Assembly: GCA_016195395.1 (NCBI GenBank)
Contig: JACPZR010000038.1
Span: 1 to 6,768, forward strand
DNA from: Spirochaetia bacterium
GTDB lineage: Bacteria; Spirochaetota; Leptospirae; Leptospirales; Leptonemataceae
Direction of reading: 5' to 3'
Length of the DNA stretch: 6,768 nucleotides
A program made the position numbers and the translations under genes. Under the pieces are notes generated by a model that was not told the origin of the DNA, ran no database searches, and worked only from the letters and a program-made list of their open reading frames with translations. Below are positions 1 to 6,768 of the stretch, piece after piece (within the stretch, counting starts at the first letter, position 1; every line of letters starts with the position of its first letter).

Positions 1-941
1 CCTAAATCGGAATTCTCAAGAGACTTTTCTCTCTGGAGGAAGGCGCTCCGGCTTTCTCTGTACACATAGCTCATGACGGGCCGTTTGTTGAGATCTTCCA
101 AGTTCTTGGCGCCGAGAATTTCTAACCCGCGTGGATTCATGTAGAGAAACCGTCCGCCCCTGTATACGCAGTGGGCCATTGGCATCATGTCAGCGAGGCT
201 CTTGTAGCGCGCCTCGGACTCGCTCAGTTCTGCGATGGTATGTGGGAGCCGGTGGTGGTTGCGCAGAAAAATCTCGGCCAGCTTGGCCGCCGGGGGATCG
301 AAGACTTCCGGCGCAAGGTCCGGATTTTTGGAAACGAACATGATGAGACCCACAGGGGCCCTGCGTGTTTCCACAGCGTTAGTCAGGGGATTTGTCTCAA
401 AGACAAACCGCACGTGGAAGAGGCGGGCCCGGTTCATCGTCCGCATCAGGTTGGCCACCGCATCGGGATTCTTACGGTGAAGCCAGAGGACCGCCCGGCG
501 GAGGAGCGTCGTCCGCCCATGACGCAGGCCCATGCTGCCGACAATCAACCTATTCATCAAAGGGATCTGATGGATGTGAAGGGGTTCAAACTTGCCCGCG
601 CGCCAGCGTCTGAACATGAGGCGGGCAACGGAGCCCGGAAAATCCCCGCGGTAACCAGACAGAAGTTTGATGCCACTGACGCTCAGCGCAAAGCGCTCCA
701 CGAGCAGGGAACGGACCGCGACGGCCAGGTGAACGTACGTGCGAAATCGCTTGGTCTTGGGATCCCACAGGCGGCCTTCTTCATCTTCCGGCATGCTGCC
801 GAAAAACACAGACCGGAGCCCCAGATCAGACCTGCCGAGGAGCCTCATGCAGGCATCGTAGAGTTCTTTGTAAGCGGCGTCGATTCCAATGATCCGACGC
901 CTGATAGTCCATCTGAGTTCTTCGAGGAGCGAGATTCTCAT
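1..941 (-). CDS. PAS-domain sensor/signalling protein, C-terminus outside window (partial)
   Basis: An uninterrupted minus-strand frame of 313 codons starts at ATG 941 and runs off the left edge. Residues about 240-313 look like the start of a PAS domain: 'SEARYKSLADMMP', then 'RGGRFLYMNPRGLEILGA'. This is the usual lead-in helix and first strands of PAS domains in histidine kinases and diguanylate cyclases. The output domain is beyond the window, so the class of signalling protein is unknown. Residues 1-235 are Arg-rich and match no family I can name. The stretch at about 194-232 ('PVGLIMFVSKNPDL' followed by an amphipathic helix) resembles the end of a GAF domain, which is a tentative reading. 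I see no signal peptide or membrane segment, so this part is probably cytoplasmic. The gene lies 70 nt after the slipin gene on the same strand and may share its transcript. G/C-rich third positions support this strand over the long antisense frame. Confidence 0.8.
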   Translation of the reverse strand, partial: MRISLLEELRWTIRRRIIGIDAAYKELYDACMRLLGRSDLGLRSVFFGSMPEDEEGRLWDPKTKRFRTYVHLAVAVRSLLVERFALSVSGIKLLSGYRGDFPGSVARLMFRRWRAGKFEPLHIHQIPLMNRLIVGSMGLRHGRTTLLRRAVLWLHRKNPDAVANLMRTMNRARLFHVRFVFETNPLTNAVETRRAPVGLIMFVSKNPDLAPEVFDPPAAKLAEIFLRNHHRLPHTIAELSESEARYKSLADMMPMAHCVYRGGRFLYMNPRGLEILGAKNLEDLNKRPVMSYVYRESRSAFLQREKSLENSDL

Positions 942-1011
942 TTCCCCATGTCGCTTTGCCTCCGACCGGCCTTCTAGTTTGTATATGTTTTTTAGTTTCG
1001 TTCTGCGTCTG
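942..1011 (-). promoter_or_regulatory. Spacer between slipin and PAS genes, possible weak internal promoter
   Basis: This 70-nt gap is the longest within the leftward gene set. Its part at about 977-999 is clearly AT-rich compared with the surroundings and contains TATACA on the minus strand (985-980), a 4/6 match to a -10 box. The best -35-like hexamer, GTGACA, overlaps the slipin stop but is 24 nt away, which is too far. No hairpin followed by a T-run is visible, so there is no sign of termination. A promoter here is only a possibility. Confidence 0.2.
959..963 (-). promoter_or_regulatory. Shine-Dalgarno-like GGAGG before the PAS gene
   Basis: GGAGG on the minus strand sits 17 nt before the ATG at 941, too far for normal spacing. 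It lies 9 nt before another ATG at 949, which opens only ATG-GGG-AAA-TGA. The TGA of that frame overlaps the ATG at 941 as ATGA. No alternative ATG, GTG or TTG lies in frame just upstream of 941. The main gene may therefore use loose spacing or be translated by reinitiation. Confidence 0.4.
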
Positions 1012-1767
1012 TCACTTCTTGACACTGTCCATGAATGGTTTCAAAAGTTCCAGCGGAATTGGGAAGAGAATCGTAGAATTCTTGTCCGCGGCGATTTCCA
1101 CGAGCGTCTGGAGCCACCGGAGCTGGATGGCCACCGGGTGCTCTTCAATGACGCCGGCTGCCTCTGACAGCTTGGCGGAGGCTTGAAACTCCCCTTCCGC
1201 GCGGATGACTTTGGCTCGCCGTTCACGTTCAGCTTCCGCCTGCTTGGCCATAGCCCGCTGCATTTCCTGCGGGAGGTCGATGTGCTTAACTTCCACAACA
1301 CTGACTTTGATGCCCCACGCATCCGTCTGTTTGTCAAGGACGGATTGCAGCTGCGCGTTCAGCCTTTCACGTTCCGACAAGATCTCGTCCAGTTCCGATT
1401 CCCCAAGGATGGAGCGCAGCGTTGTTTGTGAGAGCTGCGAGGTAGCGTAGAGAAAGTCCTCCACTTCGATGATCGCTTTTTGAGGTTCAATGACACGGAA
1501 GTAGACAACAGCGCTCACCTTGATGGAAACGTTGTCTCTTGTGATGACGTCCTGGGGAGGAACGTCAAACGCGACGGTCCGGAGGCTCACGCGCACCATC
1601 TTGTCGATGTTGAAGGGAAGCAGGAGAATCAGTCCGGGCCCCTTGACCCCGGAAAAACGACCTAGGCGGAAAACGACACCACGGTCATATTCGCGCAATA
1701 TCCTCACCATGCTGAACAGAGTCAAAAGGCCGAGGGCGACTAGAAAAAAGATCGTCATAAGTTCCAT
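1012..1767 (-). CDS. Slipin / stomatin-like SPFH (band 7) membrane protein
   Basis: This 251-residue protein has the slipin architecture. A membrane anchor at residues about 4-23 is followed by the SPFH/band-7 domain, including '[20 protein letters not shown]' at 36-55 and '[20 protein letters not shown]' at 69-88. A charged helix rich in Glu, Arg, Ala and Lys at 168-205 ('[16 protein letters not shown]') is the usual oligomerising segment. A hydrophobic C-terminal patch, '[12 protein letters not shown]', occupies 231-242. Such proteins form large membrane-bound oligomers that organise membrane microdomains. The gene starts 31 nt after nfeD, its usual partner; in the archaeal PH1510/PH1511 pair the NfeD-type protease cleaves the stomatin in its C-terminal hydrophobic region, which corresponds to the patch here. 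ATG 1767 is chosen because it has a ribosome site and begins just before the anchor. An upstream in-frame start at 1821 would add 18 residues and overlap nfeD. Confidence 0.95.
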   Translation of the reverse strand: MELMTIFFLVALGLLTLFSMVRILREYDRGVVFRLGRFSGVKGPGLILLLPFNIDKMVRVSLRTVAFDVPPQDVITRDNVSIKVSAVVYFRVIEPQKAIIEVEDFLYATSQLSQTTLRSILGESELDEILSERERLNAQLQSVLDKQTDAWGIKVSVVEVKHIDLPQEMQRAMAKQAEAERERRAKVIRAEGEFQASAKLSEAAGVIEEHPVAIQLRWLQTLVEIAADKNSTILFPIPLELLKPFMDSVKK

Positions 1768-1774
1768 ACTAGCA

Positions 1775-1778
1775 CCTT
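1775..1778 (-). promoter_or_regulatory. Ribosome binding site for slipin (AAGG)
   Basis: AAGG on the minus strand lies 7 nt before ATG 1767, a good distance. It supports starting the slipin at 1767 rather than at the longer in-frame ATG at 1821, which lies inside the end of nfeD. Confidence 0.5.
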
Positions 1779-1798
1779 GGTTTCCCTGTTCTAGAAAG

Positions 1799-3178
1799 TC
1801 AATCCTTCCAGGGCTCCACAATCAACACGGGGCCTTCTTTGCGCACCACGCGGACTGTCCCATTCTTTGGGATTATGACGCCTTGCGATCGGGCGGACCA
1901 GAGTTCGCTGTGGATGAAGATTCTGCCGCCATCCGGGCCCACGACTTCTGTCACGGTTCCGCGTTCCGTGACGAGCTTTTCAAGGCCGGATTCCGGCGGG
2001 CGGCGCATGGCTTCGCGCGATTTGTAGATCAAGAAGGCCATGATGCCCGAGAAGAAAACGCTGACTGTGAGAATGACGCGGACGGAGAGACGTGTCACCT
2101 CGTTTTCATCTTTCATCAAAAAGACGGATCCCAGAACCACTGATATAACGCCCGCCACTGTCAGCATACCGTAGCTGACCACTTTGATTTCCAAGATGAA
2201 GAATATAACGCCCAAAAAGATCAGGGCCAGACCTGCGTAGTTGACGGGAAGACTCTGCATGGCGTACAGGCCCAGTATCAAACAGAGGCCGCCCACCACG
2301 CCGGGGAAGATCGAGCCGGGATATTGGATCTCCGCGAGAAGTCCCAAAACACCCGCCATCATCAGGATGTAGGCGACGTTGGGGTTTGTGAGAATACCCA
2401 GAAGCGTTGATCGAAACGTGGGGTCGATACGCTCCACGACGGCTCCTTTAGTATGGACGGTTTTCTTTCCCTCCATCAAGCGCACGGTTCTTCCGTCCAC
2501 ACGGTCTAGCAGCTCTGTCTCTGTCATCGCGGTGAGGTCAATCGCGCCGATGCGGAGGGCTTCCTCGCTTGTCACGTTATCTGCGTGTGTAACGGTACGT
2601 TCGGCAAACCCGGCGTTACGGCCATGAAAGGAGGCAAGACCCTGGATCTGCGCCACCGCATGGTGAATTTGTTTCCGCTTCATGTTCACAGCGTCATCGG
2701 CTCCGGCTGTTTCCGGAATGCGCGAGTCAGGCTGTACTCCCGGCTGTTTTTGGTCGCCCGGCGTCCCCGGCATTCCCCCGCCGATCATGACCGGCGTAGC
2801 GGACCCTATGTTCGTGGCCGGGGACATGGCAGCAATGTGGCTTGCGTACATGATGTAGACACCGGCGGAACCGCACGTGGCGCCCGGAGGCCAAACATAG
2901 GTGATGACTGGAACCTTGGATGAGAGAATCGCCTGGACCATCTGGTCCATCGATGCTGCGAGTCCGCCGGGGGTGTCCAAGATCACAAGGAGTGCTGCGG
3001 CGTGGCGTTTGTCCGCCAACGCAACGGCGTTTTGTAGAACATCCATCGTGGACGGCGTGATGGCGCCCTTGATCTCCACCCGCAGAACCAGCGGCGGGGG
3101 TTCTTTTTCCGCCGTCAGTTCGCCGACGGCCAAAATGACAGCGAAACTCAAGAACAGGAGAACGAGGGTTGACTTCAC
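1799..3178 (-). CDS. nfeD: Long-form NfeD: membrane-bound ClpP-class serine protease (STOPP)
   Basis: This 459-residue protein has the full long NfeD layout. A signal peptide or anchor (about 1-22) precedes a ClpP/crotonase-fold serine protease domain (30-215) with 'DTPGG' at 68-72. The nucleophile motif '[11 protein letters not shown]' contains Ser104, and the general base is Lys169 in 'MKRK'. This is the Ser-Lys dyad of PH1510-type proteases, so it is probably active. About five membrane segments follow (about 265-385), then a soluble OB-fold NfeD domain (about 398-459). The protease part is likely on the outer face of the inner membrane. The family works with stomatin/slipin, encoded 31 nt downstream. 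A Gly/Pro-rich, probably disordered loop (133-160) separates the two catalytic residues, as is usual for the family. The start is GTG with no convincing ribosome site, 30 nt after the preceding oxidase gene, suggesting translational coupling. The start fits because the signal peptide begins immediately. Confidence 0.95.
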   Translation of the reverse strand: MKSTLVLLFLSFAVILAVGELTAEKEPPPLVLRVEIKGAITPSTMDVLQNAVALADKRHAAALLVILDTPGGLAASMDQMVQAILSSKVPVITYVWPPGATCGSAGVYIMYASHIAAMSPATNIGSATPVMIGGGMPGTPGDQKQPGVQPDSRIPETAGADDAVNMKRKQIHHAVAQIQGLASFHGRNAGFAERTVTHADNVTSEEALRIGAIDLTAMTETELLDRVDGRTVRLMEGKKTVHTKGAVVERIDPTFRSTLLGILTNPNVAYILMMAGVLGLLAEIQYPGSIFPGVVGGLCLILGLYAMQSLPVNYAGLALIFLGVIFFILEIKVVSYGMLTVAGVISVVLGSVFLMKDENEVTRLSVRVILTVSVFFSGIMAFLIYKSREAMRRPPESGLEKLVTERGTVTEVVGPDGGRIFIHSELWSARSQGVIIPKNGTVRVVRKEGPVLIVEPWKD

Positions 3179-3208
3179 CGCTTCAAGGTAGGGGTGGTGG
3201 TCCGGGAT

Positions 3209-4600
3209 TCAAACAAAAATCTTGCCCGGATTCAATATCCCGGCAGGGTCAAAGACCGCCTTAATGCCCCGCATGAACGTAAGTTCGGCGGGTGGCTTGG
3301 CCCCTGCGAGCGCTTCTCTCTTCAGGAGTCCAATTCCATGTTCGGCGCTGATAGAGCCGCGCATTGACGTTACCAGGCCGTACACTGCGTTATCGACGGC
3401 CTCTGTGCTGTGCGGAGACCCGCCGGCCCGGACAGGCAGGATCAAGTTTACGTGCAGGTTTCCGTCGCCCACATGTCCAAAAATGACAATGCGAGCCGCG
3501 GACTCAAGGGCCAACACGGTATCAGGGAGGATTCTGACGAACTCTTCCATTCTTGAAACAGGTATCGACACGTCGTATTTGTGAGGCTTGAACGGGGAGA
3601 GACTCTCGCTTATGCTCTCCCGATAACGCCAAATATCGCCCGCCCGCGAACCCGTGCCCGTGCGCACTTGGTCCAGGTCCACATCAGCCGCTTCCGCAAT
3701 CTGCCCCGCAGCGGTCTCAAGATCCGCCGCATCCTCTACTTCCAAGACGACGTGCCAGCCGCAGTCTTTCAGGAAGGGTGGCGGCATACTCACGTGATCT
3801 CTGACAAAGGAGAGGGAGGTCCTGTCAAAACACTCGAAAGCGCGGACGGGTTGTGCAAGCTGGAGAGATGCCTGAAAGAGCCGGATCACCTGCGCGAAAT
3901 CATCCATTCCCAGCAGTATGGTCCCCGTGGACTTGGGCGGCGGAACCAGTCGGAGCGTTAGTTCTGTGATGATCCCTAGTGTTCCTTCCGATCCCACAAA
4001 CAAATTCTTGAGATCGTAGCCGGTGTTGTCTTTCAAGACCGGCGCTCCCAGCCGCAGTACCTCGCCCGATCCGGTGACCACAGTCATGGCAAGAACGTAG
4101 TTTCTCATGCTGCCGTAGCGGATGACGTGAATTCCTCCTGCATTGGTGGCCGCGTTGCCGCCTATCTGCGATGAACCCGCGGAGGCAAAATCCACGGGGA
4201 AGTAGAAACCGTTTTTTTCCGCTTCGTCCTGCACCGTCCGCGTGATGACGCCTGCTTCCACTGTGAGCGCCGGGATGGAGGCATCAAAATGGAGGATCCT
4301 GCTCATCTTTCCCATTGATACGACGATGCCGCCCTGCGTGGCCGCAGACCCGCCTGTCAGACCCGTCCTGCCGCCGGAAGGAGTCAGGGGAATTTTGTGT
4401 TTCACCGCATAACGCACCAGCTGCGCCACTTCATCCGTGTCCCCGGGAAGCGCTACATATTCGTGGTTGACATCGATGGGGAGTCGGTCCTTGCCGAAAT
4501 CTTCGAATTCAACCGGAGACAAATCCGGCCCGGAGCGGGCGTAGACGCGGCCTTTTTTCACAATGGCTTTCAGGTGGCTTTGGATATCCGGAGGAAGCAT
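3209..4600 (-). CDS. FAD-linked oxidase, D-lactate/D-2-hydroxyglutarate dehydrogenase type (GlcD family)
   Basis: This 463-residue flavoprotein oxidises a D-2-hydroxyacid to a 2-oxoacid and passes the electrons on. Residues about 45-225 form the PCMH-type FAD-binding domain, with 'PSGGRTGLTGGS' (74-85), 'GSSQIGGNAATNAGG' (142-156) and 'FVGSEGTLGIITE' (201-213). Residues about 226-463 form the FAD-oxidase C-terminal domain. It carries 'WRYRESISE' (324-332), the metal-binding 'GHVGDGNLH' (His376, His383) and 'EHGIG' (Glu420, His421), and ends in the usual 'DPAGILNPGKIF'. The substrate (D-lactate, glycolate or D-2-hydroxyglutarate) cannot be decided. No GlcE, GlcF or other electron-transfer partner is in the window. 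It is the first gene of the leftward set, and no functional link to nfeD is known to me. ATG 4600 fits the family N-terminus. A TTG at 4642 would add 14 residues; neither start has a clear ribosome site. Confidence 0.92.
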   Translation of the reverse strand: MLPPDIQSHLKAIVKKGRVYARSGPDLSPVEFEDFGKDRLPIDVNHEYVALPGDTDEVAQLVRYAVKHKIPLTPSGGRTGLTGGSAATQGGIVVSMGKMSRILHFDASIPALTVEAGVITRTVQDEAEKNGFYFPVDFASAGSSQIGGNAATNAGGIHVIRYGSMRNYVLAMTVVTGSGEVLRLGAPVLKDNTGYDLKNLFVGSEGTLGIITELTLRLVPPPKSTGTILLGMDDFAQVIRLFQASLQLAQPVRAFECFDRTSLSFVRDHVSMPPPFLKDCGWHVVLEVEDAADLETAAGQIAEAADVDLDQVRTGTGSRAGDIWRYRESISESLSPFKPHKYDVSIPVSRMEEFVRILPDTVLALESAARIVIFGHVGDGNLHVNLILPVRAGGSPHSTEAVDNAVYGLVTSMRGSISAEHGIGLLKREALAGAKPPAELTFMRGIKAVFDPAGILNPGKIFV

Positions 4601-4681
4601 GACGATGACGTACGATTCCCTGACGGCCGTACCCGCAGTCAACAGTGAAAACCGCCCGGGGTACGGCGACGAAACGGCAGC
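4601..4681. promoter_or_regulatory. Divergent intergenic region between the oxidase gene and xerC
   Basis: The 81 bp between the two divergent start codons must hold the promoters of both gene sets, unless these lie inside the genes. On the minus strand TTGACT (4642-4637) is a 5/6 match to a sigma-70 -35 box, but no good -10 hexamer follows at 16-18 nt. No convincing plus-strand promoter is visible. A perfect 8-bp palindrome, ACGGCCGT (4623-4630), lies in the middle and could be chance in GC-rich DNA. The promoter function is inferred from gene layout. Confidence 0.4.
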
Positions 4682-5740
4682 GTGATCCGCATTTCTGCCG
4701 ATACTATCCCTGTGGCTCTCCCCGAATCAACAGATCGTCTTCTTGCCGGTGAAATTCGTAAGTTCTCGATTCCGCCGGAGTTGGCAGCGGAACTCCAGTC
4801 CTTTACCGATGTGATTGATGCGGAGCGGAGCCTCTCCGTGCACACGATCCGTGCCTACGTCCGCGACGTGTCCGAGATGCTCGGCTGGCTGGGGCAGCAA
4901 AGCATGGCGCTCCATCAGGTGGAGACCAAGAGCCTCCGCGCATTTTTTTCTGATCGGACCGGCGGAGGATTCCGTGCACAGTCTCCGGACCAGCGGGCCG
5001 TCACGGGCCGCGCCAGAAACAGAAAACTCTCCCCGCGGAGCCAGGCCCGGAAATTGGCGGCCATCCGCACATTCTTTGAATTCCTGGAGAGGAGCGGAAA
5101 AGCCGTCGAGAACCCGGCGCGTGATCTGCCCACGCCGCGCTTCTTTAAACCGCTTCCGGGATTCATCGCTCCGGATGACATGTCACGCATTCTTACGCAC
5201 GCCGGTCCCACAGAAAAAGCCAACGGGGACTCCGGCCATCCGGTTCTCTTGGCGCGGGATCGTGCGTTGATCGAACTGTTGTATTCCAGTGGAATGCGTA
5301 TCGCTGAGGCGTTATCTCTCACTGTCTCTGCGTACGATGGAAGCGATCAAATGAAAGTGATGGGAAAAGGCTCGCGCGAGCGTATCGTTTTCGTGGGGAC
5401 GGAGGCGCGATCAGCGCTCGACACGTATCTGCGTATGAGGCAGGAACTCAAGCCTTCGTCCAATGCGCTGTTTCTGAACGCCAGGGGAGGCGCGCTCCAA
5501 CCCCGCGGGATGCGCTACCGCCTGGCGTCGCTTCGCAATGAACTGGGATTGGTCCGGCCGCTGACTCCGCACAAATTCCGACACACCTTTGCCACCGATC
5601 TCTTGAACGCGGGGGCGGACATCCGCGCTGTGCAGGAAATGCTGGGACACAAAAGTCTTTCTACCACACAAGTGTATACGGCCGTCTCCAAAGACCGGCT
5701 GCGGGACATCCACCGCCGCTGTCACCCGCACGGCCGCTAA
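4682..5740 (+). CDS. xerC: Tyrosine recombinase XerC
   Basis: This 352-residue tyrosine recombinase is expected to act with XerD at the dif site to resolve chromosome dimers before division. An N-terminal SAM-like DNA-binding domain spans about 36-140 ('[16 protein letters not shown]' at 48-63, '[20 protein letters not shown]' at 116-135). The catalytic domain follows with all six residues: Arg206 ('GMRIAEAL'), Lys229 ('GKGSRER'), His297 and Arg300 ('HKFRHT'), His323 ('[13 protein letters not shown]') and Tyr332. It is about 50 residues longer than the usual 300. The excess is an N-terminal tail of about 35 residues, a basic insertion at about 92-115 and a smaller one at about 176-188. The GTG start at 4682 has no clear ribosome site; other in-frame starts are GTG 4712 and TTG 4781. 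XerC rather than XerD is called mainly from the adjacent hslV-hslU, a widespread arrangement (as in the Bacillus codV-clpQ-clpY operon). Confidence 0.92.
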   Translation: MIRISADTIPVALPESTDRLLAGEIRKFSIPPELAAELQSFTDVIDAERSLSVHTIRAYVRDVSEMLGWLGQQSMALHQVETKSLRAFFSDRTGGGFRAQSPDQRAVTGRARNRKLSPRSQARKLAAIRTFFEFLERSGKAVENPARDLPTPRFFKPLPGFIAPDDMSRILTHAGPTEKANGDSGHPVLLARDRALIELLYSSGMRIAEALSLTVSAYDGSDQMKVMGKGSRERIVFVGTEARSALDTYLRMRQELKPSSNALFLNARGGALQPRGMRYRLASLRNELGLVRPLTPHKFRHTFATDLLNAGADIRAVQEMLGHKSLSTTQVYTAVSKDRLRDIHRRCHPHGR

Positions 5741-5783
5741 AAAGCACTTTCCCCCTGGCTCCGTGCCGGACACTACGTCCCTG

Positions 5784-6326
5784 ATGGCCTATCCGGAGTT
5801 CCATTCCACCACAATTCTCTGCGTCCGCAAGGATGGCAAAACTGCCATGGCCGGCGACGGTCAGGTCAGCATGGGTAATACGATCGTCAAGACCGGAGCA
5901 CGCAAGGTGCGACGCCTGACCGGACGCGATATCGTGGCCGGCTTTGCCGGGGCCTCGGCGGACGCCTTCACTTTGTTTGAATTGTTTGAGAAGAAAGTGG
6001 AGCAATACCAGAACAATCTGGGCCGTGCCGCTGTGGAACTGGCCCGCGAATGGCGCACGGATAGAATGCTCCGCCGGCTGGAAGCTATGCTTGTGGTGGC
6101 GGACAAGACAGAAACGTACTTAATATCCGGAACGGGTGACGTTATCGCCCCGGATGACGATATTATTGCGATTGGATCAGGCGGGAATTTTGCCCTGGCT
6201 GCTGCGCGCGCTTTGTCGCGACACTCGGGAATGACCGCGCGGCAGATTGCGGAAGCCGCGATGAAGATTGCCGGAGAAATCTGTGTTTTTACAAACGAAA
6301 GCATCCACGTGGAGGAGATTGCATGA
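5784..6326 (+). CDS. hslV: ATP-dependent protease HslUV, peptidase subunit HslV (ClpQ)
   Basis: HslV is the proteasome-beta-like N-terminal-threonine peptidase that assembles as a double hexamer and degrades proteins unfolded by HslU. From ATG 5784 it has 180 residues, the normal size. The catalytic threonine is Thr9 in 'FHSTTI'. Asp25 ('AGDGQVSMG') and Lys41 ('ARKVRRL') match Asp17 and Lys33 of the E. coli enzyme. '[17 protein letters not shown]', '[15 protein letters not shown]' and '[16 protein letters not shown]' are family signatures. The threonine is preceded by eight residues rather than by Met alone, as in Bacillus and Geobacter HslV. The start is uncertain: GTG 5763 would give 187 residues, and neither codon has a clear ribosome site. 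ATG is preferred because it gives the shorter leader. The gene begins 43 nt after xerC (22 nt with the GTG start) and ends overlapping hslU by four bases. Confidence 0.96.
   Translation: MAYPEFHSTTILCVRKDGKTAMAGDGQVSMGNTIVKTGARKVRRLTGRDIVAGFAGASADAFTLFELFEKKVEQYQNNLGRAAVELAREWRTDRMLRRLEAMLVVADKTETYLISGTGDVIAPDDDIIAIGSGGNFALAAARALSRHSGMTARQIAEAAMKIAGEICVFTNESIHVEEIA
6311..6315 (+). promoter_or_regulatory. Ribosome binding site for hslU (GGAGG)
   Basis: GGAGG, within GGAGGAG, lies inside the last codons of hslV, 7 nt before ATG 6323. With the ATGA stop/start overlap it fixes the hslU start and implies translational coupling, which would favour matched amounts of the two HslUV subunits. It is the clearest ribosome site in the window. 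Confidence 0.8.
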
Positions 6327-6768
6327 CGGATGAAGCCCGGCGGATTAACGTCGAAGAACTTACGCCATCGCAAATTGTGAAGGAACTGGACCGCTACATA
6401 GTGGGCCAGGATGACGCGAAAAAAGCCGTTGCCGTGGCCATCCGCAACCGGATCCGTCGCCGTCTTGTCCCGGACGAAATCCGGGAAGAGATTTATCCTA
6501 AGAACATCATCATGATCGGTCCCACAGGCTGCGGCAAGACGGAGATCGCGCGGCGATTGTCCAAGTTGACCGGGGCGCCCTTTGTCAAAGTGGAGGCCAC
6601 CAAGTATACGGAAGTGGGGTACGTGGGACGCGACGTGGAATCGATGGTGCGGGACCTGGTCAGCACCTCCATGACCCTGGTGAAGAAAGAATATCGCGCC
6701 AAGGTGGAGGCTCAGGCGGCGGCTAACGTTGAAGAGCGTCTAGTGGATCTCCTCCTTCCGTCCAGCCA
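6323..6768 (+). CDS. hslU: ATP-dependent protease HslUV, ATPase subunit HslU (ClpY), partial
   Basis: This is the first 148 residues of HslU, the AAA+ hexameric unfoldase that binds substrates and threads them into HslV; the rest lies beyond the right edge. Visible family features are '[17 protein letters not shown]' at 13-29, the Walker A loop 'GPTGCGKT' at 66-73 with Lys72 and Thr73, and the pore motif 'GYVGRD' at 99-104, which grips substrate. The start of the intermediate (I) domain follows from about 110. Walker B, sensor residues and the C-terminal tail that docks into HslV cannot be seen. The Walker A loop has Cys70 where many HslU proteins have Val, which should not affect nucleotide binding. 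The ATG overlaps the hslV stop (ATGA) and has a strong ribosome site. Confidence 0.97.
   Translation, partial: MTDEARRINVEELTPSQIVKELDRYIVGQDDAKKAVAVAIRNRIRRRLVPDEIREEIYPKNIIMIGPTGCGKTEIARRLSKLTGAPFVKVEATKYTEVGYVGRDVESMVRDLVSTSMTLVKKEYRAKVEAQAAANVEERLVDLLLPSS

Noticed and set aside
171..977. Long plus-strand frame of 268 codons opposite the PAS gene
   Set aside because: Its translation has no recognisable domain. The minus strand is open over the whole stretch, continues to the window edge and contains a clear PAS domain, so the plus-strand frame is an antisense shadow of GC-rich coding sequence.
1768..1821. Longer slipin with 18 more N-terminal residues
   Set aside because: The extension would be polar, overlap the end of nfeD by 23 nt and push the membrane anchor inward. 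ATG 1767 has a suitably spaced AAGG.
1520..2143. Plus-strand frame of 207 codons across the slipin start and nfeD end
   Set aside because: It crosses two well-supported genes on the other strand, has no recognisable domain and no ribosome site.
3179..3208. Possible terminator between the oxidase gene and nfeD
   Set aside because: The 30-nt gap is GC-rich, but no stem-loop followed by a T-run on the minus strand could be traced.
4601..4642. TTG-initiated extension of the oxidase gene
   Set aside because: TTG is a rare start, no ribosome site precedes it, and the family N-terminus aligns with ATG 4600. It cannot be fully excluded because the ATG also lacks a good ribosome site.
1..6768. CRISPR array, tRNA/rRNA gene, insertion sequence or integrated element linked to the tyrosine recombinase
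   Set aside because: No repeated spacer pattern, tRNA-like cloverleaf, inverted repeats or transposase was seen. The recombinase matches housekeeping XerC in sequence and neighbourhood, so it does not indicate a mobile element.

Overview
This is a compact bacterial chromosome segment with seven protein-coding genes and almost no non-coding DNA. It is moderately GC-rich, and G/C is favoured at third codon positions. No RNA gene, insertion sequence, CRISPR array, phage gene or substantial repeat was seen. The content fits a free-living bacterium: a Xer recombinase, the HslUV protease, a slipin/NfeD membrane pair and a flavin-dependent 2-hydroxyacid dehydrogenase. The order xerC-hslV-hslU and the 'FHSTTI' start of HslV occur in several phyla (Firmicutes, Desulfobacterota/Geobacter-like and others). 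The lineage therefore cannot be fixed from this window; a Gram-negative, deltaproteobacterium-like or candidate-phylum genome is my guess.

Layout. Two gene sets diverge from a spacer of about 80 bp (4601-4681). The leftward (minus-strand) set is, in transcription order: an FAD-linked oxidase of the GlcD/D-2-hydroxyglutarate dehydrogenase type (4600-3209), a long-form NfeD with a ClpP-class serine protease domain (3178-1799), a slipin/stomatin-like SPFH protein (1767-1012), and a PAS-domain sensor protein (941 to the left edge, incomplete). The gaps are 30, 31 and 70 nt, so one transcript is plausible. The PAS gene runs off the window and is easy to miss, because a long antisense frame covers most of it.

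The rightward (plus-strand) set is xerC (4682-5740), hslV (5784-6326) and hslU (6323 to the right edge, incomplete). hslV and hslU overlap by four bases.

Functions. NfeD and slipin form a known membrane pair in which the NfeD protease is thought to act on its stomatin partner; both look intact here. HslV and HslU are the peptidase and AAA+ unfoldase of one ATP-dependent protease. XerC-type recombinases resolve chromosome dimers at dif. No undescribed system could be shown. The points most worth a second look are the unrecognised N-terminal half of the PAS protein, the three-codon reading frame overlapping its start, and the unavoidable leader in front of the HslV catalytic threonine.
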